Shown one piece after another: positions 63,658 through 64,000 of a stretch of DNA of 64,000 nucleotides (position 1 is its first letter; the number at the start of each line of letters is the position of its first letter). The DNA lies in the NCBI GenBank assembly GCA_017617125.1, contig JAFZWY010000011.1:1-64000 (forward strand). The letters are read 5' to 3'. The position numbers and the translations under genes were made by a program. The notes beneath the pieces were generated by a model. The model did no database searches, was not told where the DNA came from, and was given only the letters and a program-made list of their open reading frames with translations. The stretch comes from Bacteroidales bacterium. GTDB taxonomy: Bacteria > Bacteroidota > Bacteroidia > Bacteroidales > ML635J-15.

Positions 63658-64000
63658 ATGAAAGCGAAAACAATCATATTCTATGTTGCAATCGCATTGT
63701 TACCAACATTGTGCAGTTGCAATTCGAACGGACAAGCAAACAATAATTCCGACAAGCAAACCACCGATTCGGTGGTTCAGCAACAGCCACGCGAAGCCAA
63801 ACTGACTTTTGTCGGCGATTTCCTGTTCGAAGCACCGTTTTTCGCCGCAGTTGACAATGGTTACGACAAGAATTCGTATTTCAAACTTGTAAAAAAATAC
63901 TTTGAGGACGATGACCTTTCCGTCGGCAACATGGAAGTCGTAATTGGCAACGACGGCATGAAGGTCAGCGGCGACAACTACAATTTCTGCGCACCGCGCT
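63658..64000 (+). CDS. CapA-like (PGA_cap) lipoprotein, partial
   Basis: The first 114 codons of a gene cut by the window end. Signal and lipobox (MKAKTIIFYVAIALLPTLCS then Cys21), a Gln/Asn-rich linker, then the start of a CapA/PGA_cap metallophosphoesterase-like domain: KLTFVGDFLFEAPFF, YFKLVKKYFEDDDLSVGNME and VVIGNDG. The family is linked to polyglutamate capsule synthesis but in Bacteroidota its role is mostly unknown. Same operon as recA and the TPR lipoprotein by spacing. Confidence 0.75.
   Translation, partial: MKAKTIIFYVAIALLPTLCSCNSNGQANNNSDKQTTDSVVQQQPREAKLTFVGDFLFEAPFFAAVDNGYDKNSYFKLVKKYFEDDDLSVGNMEVVIGNDGMKVSGDNYNFCAPR

Overview
The window is a stretch of a Bacteroidales-type (Bacteroidota) chromosome. 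The evidence is two giant surface proteins ending in a type IX secretion (T9SS) sorting domain, BACON and FISUMP domain proteins, promoters of the form TTTG-N19-TAnnTTTG, few Shine-Dalgarno sequences, and the order tRNAs-tuf-tRNA-Trp-secE-nusG-rplKAJL-rpoBC-DUF3467. Names are from motif recognition; no database search was run.

Layout. (1) 1-24.3 kb, minus strand: two paralogous giant secreted proteins (about 2,300 and 5,252 aa) built from FN3, adhesin-like, Ig-like, P-domain-like and glycine-rich modules, separated by repeat-filled intergenic DNA. The smaller gene has an 11-G tract between its likely ATG and its signal peptide; the assembled tract puts it out of frame and one more G restores it. 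This looks like a phase-variation switch. (2) 24.7-39.5 kb, minus strand: a continuous information-processing block rpsU-xer-hpf, then (from a consensus promoter) four tRNAs-tuf-tRNA-Trp-secE-nusG-rplK-rplA-rplJ-rplL-(attenuator-like hairpin)-rpoB-rpoC-DUF3467-terminator. (3) 39.9-50.4 kb: a secreted TPR-CHAT protease-like protein, a phosphohexomutase, an MBL-fold hydrolase, an ATP-grasp protein, a small secreted repeat protein, and a lipid cassette (PlsC-type acyltransferase, acyl-CoA/ACP synthetase, acyl carrier protein). A 35-bp perfect inverted repeat brackets the CHAT and mutase genes. (4) 50.4-60.6 kb: an AT-rich accessory region with a probable minus-strand small RNA, a RhuM-Fic fusion, a HEPN-like gene next to a secreted trypsin-like/BACON protein, a FISUMP lipoprotein, two tail-less SSB-like proteins and two proteins resembling BECR-fold phage nucleases (MuF-C/PBECR type). 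A 98-bp direct repeat with helically phased AAACG iterons sits at 50.5 and 57.8 kb. (5) 61-64 kb, plus strand: Bcp peroxiredoxin, RecA, a TPR lipoprotein overlapping recA by one base, and a CapA-like lipoprotein cut by the window edge.

The most notable candidates are the poly-G switch of the giant surface protein, the unassigned small RNA at 50.7 kb, the phased-iteron repeat, and the SSB-like/BECR-nuclease cluster at 57.8-60.9 kb.
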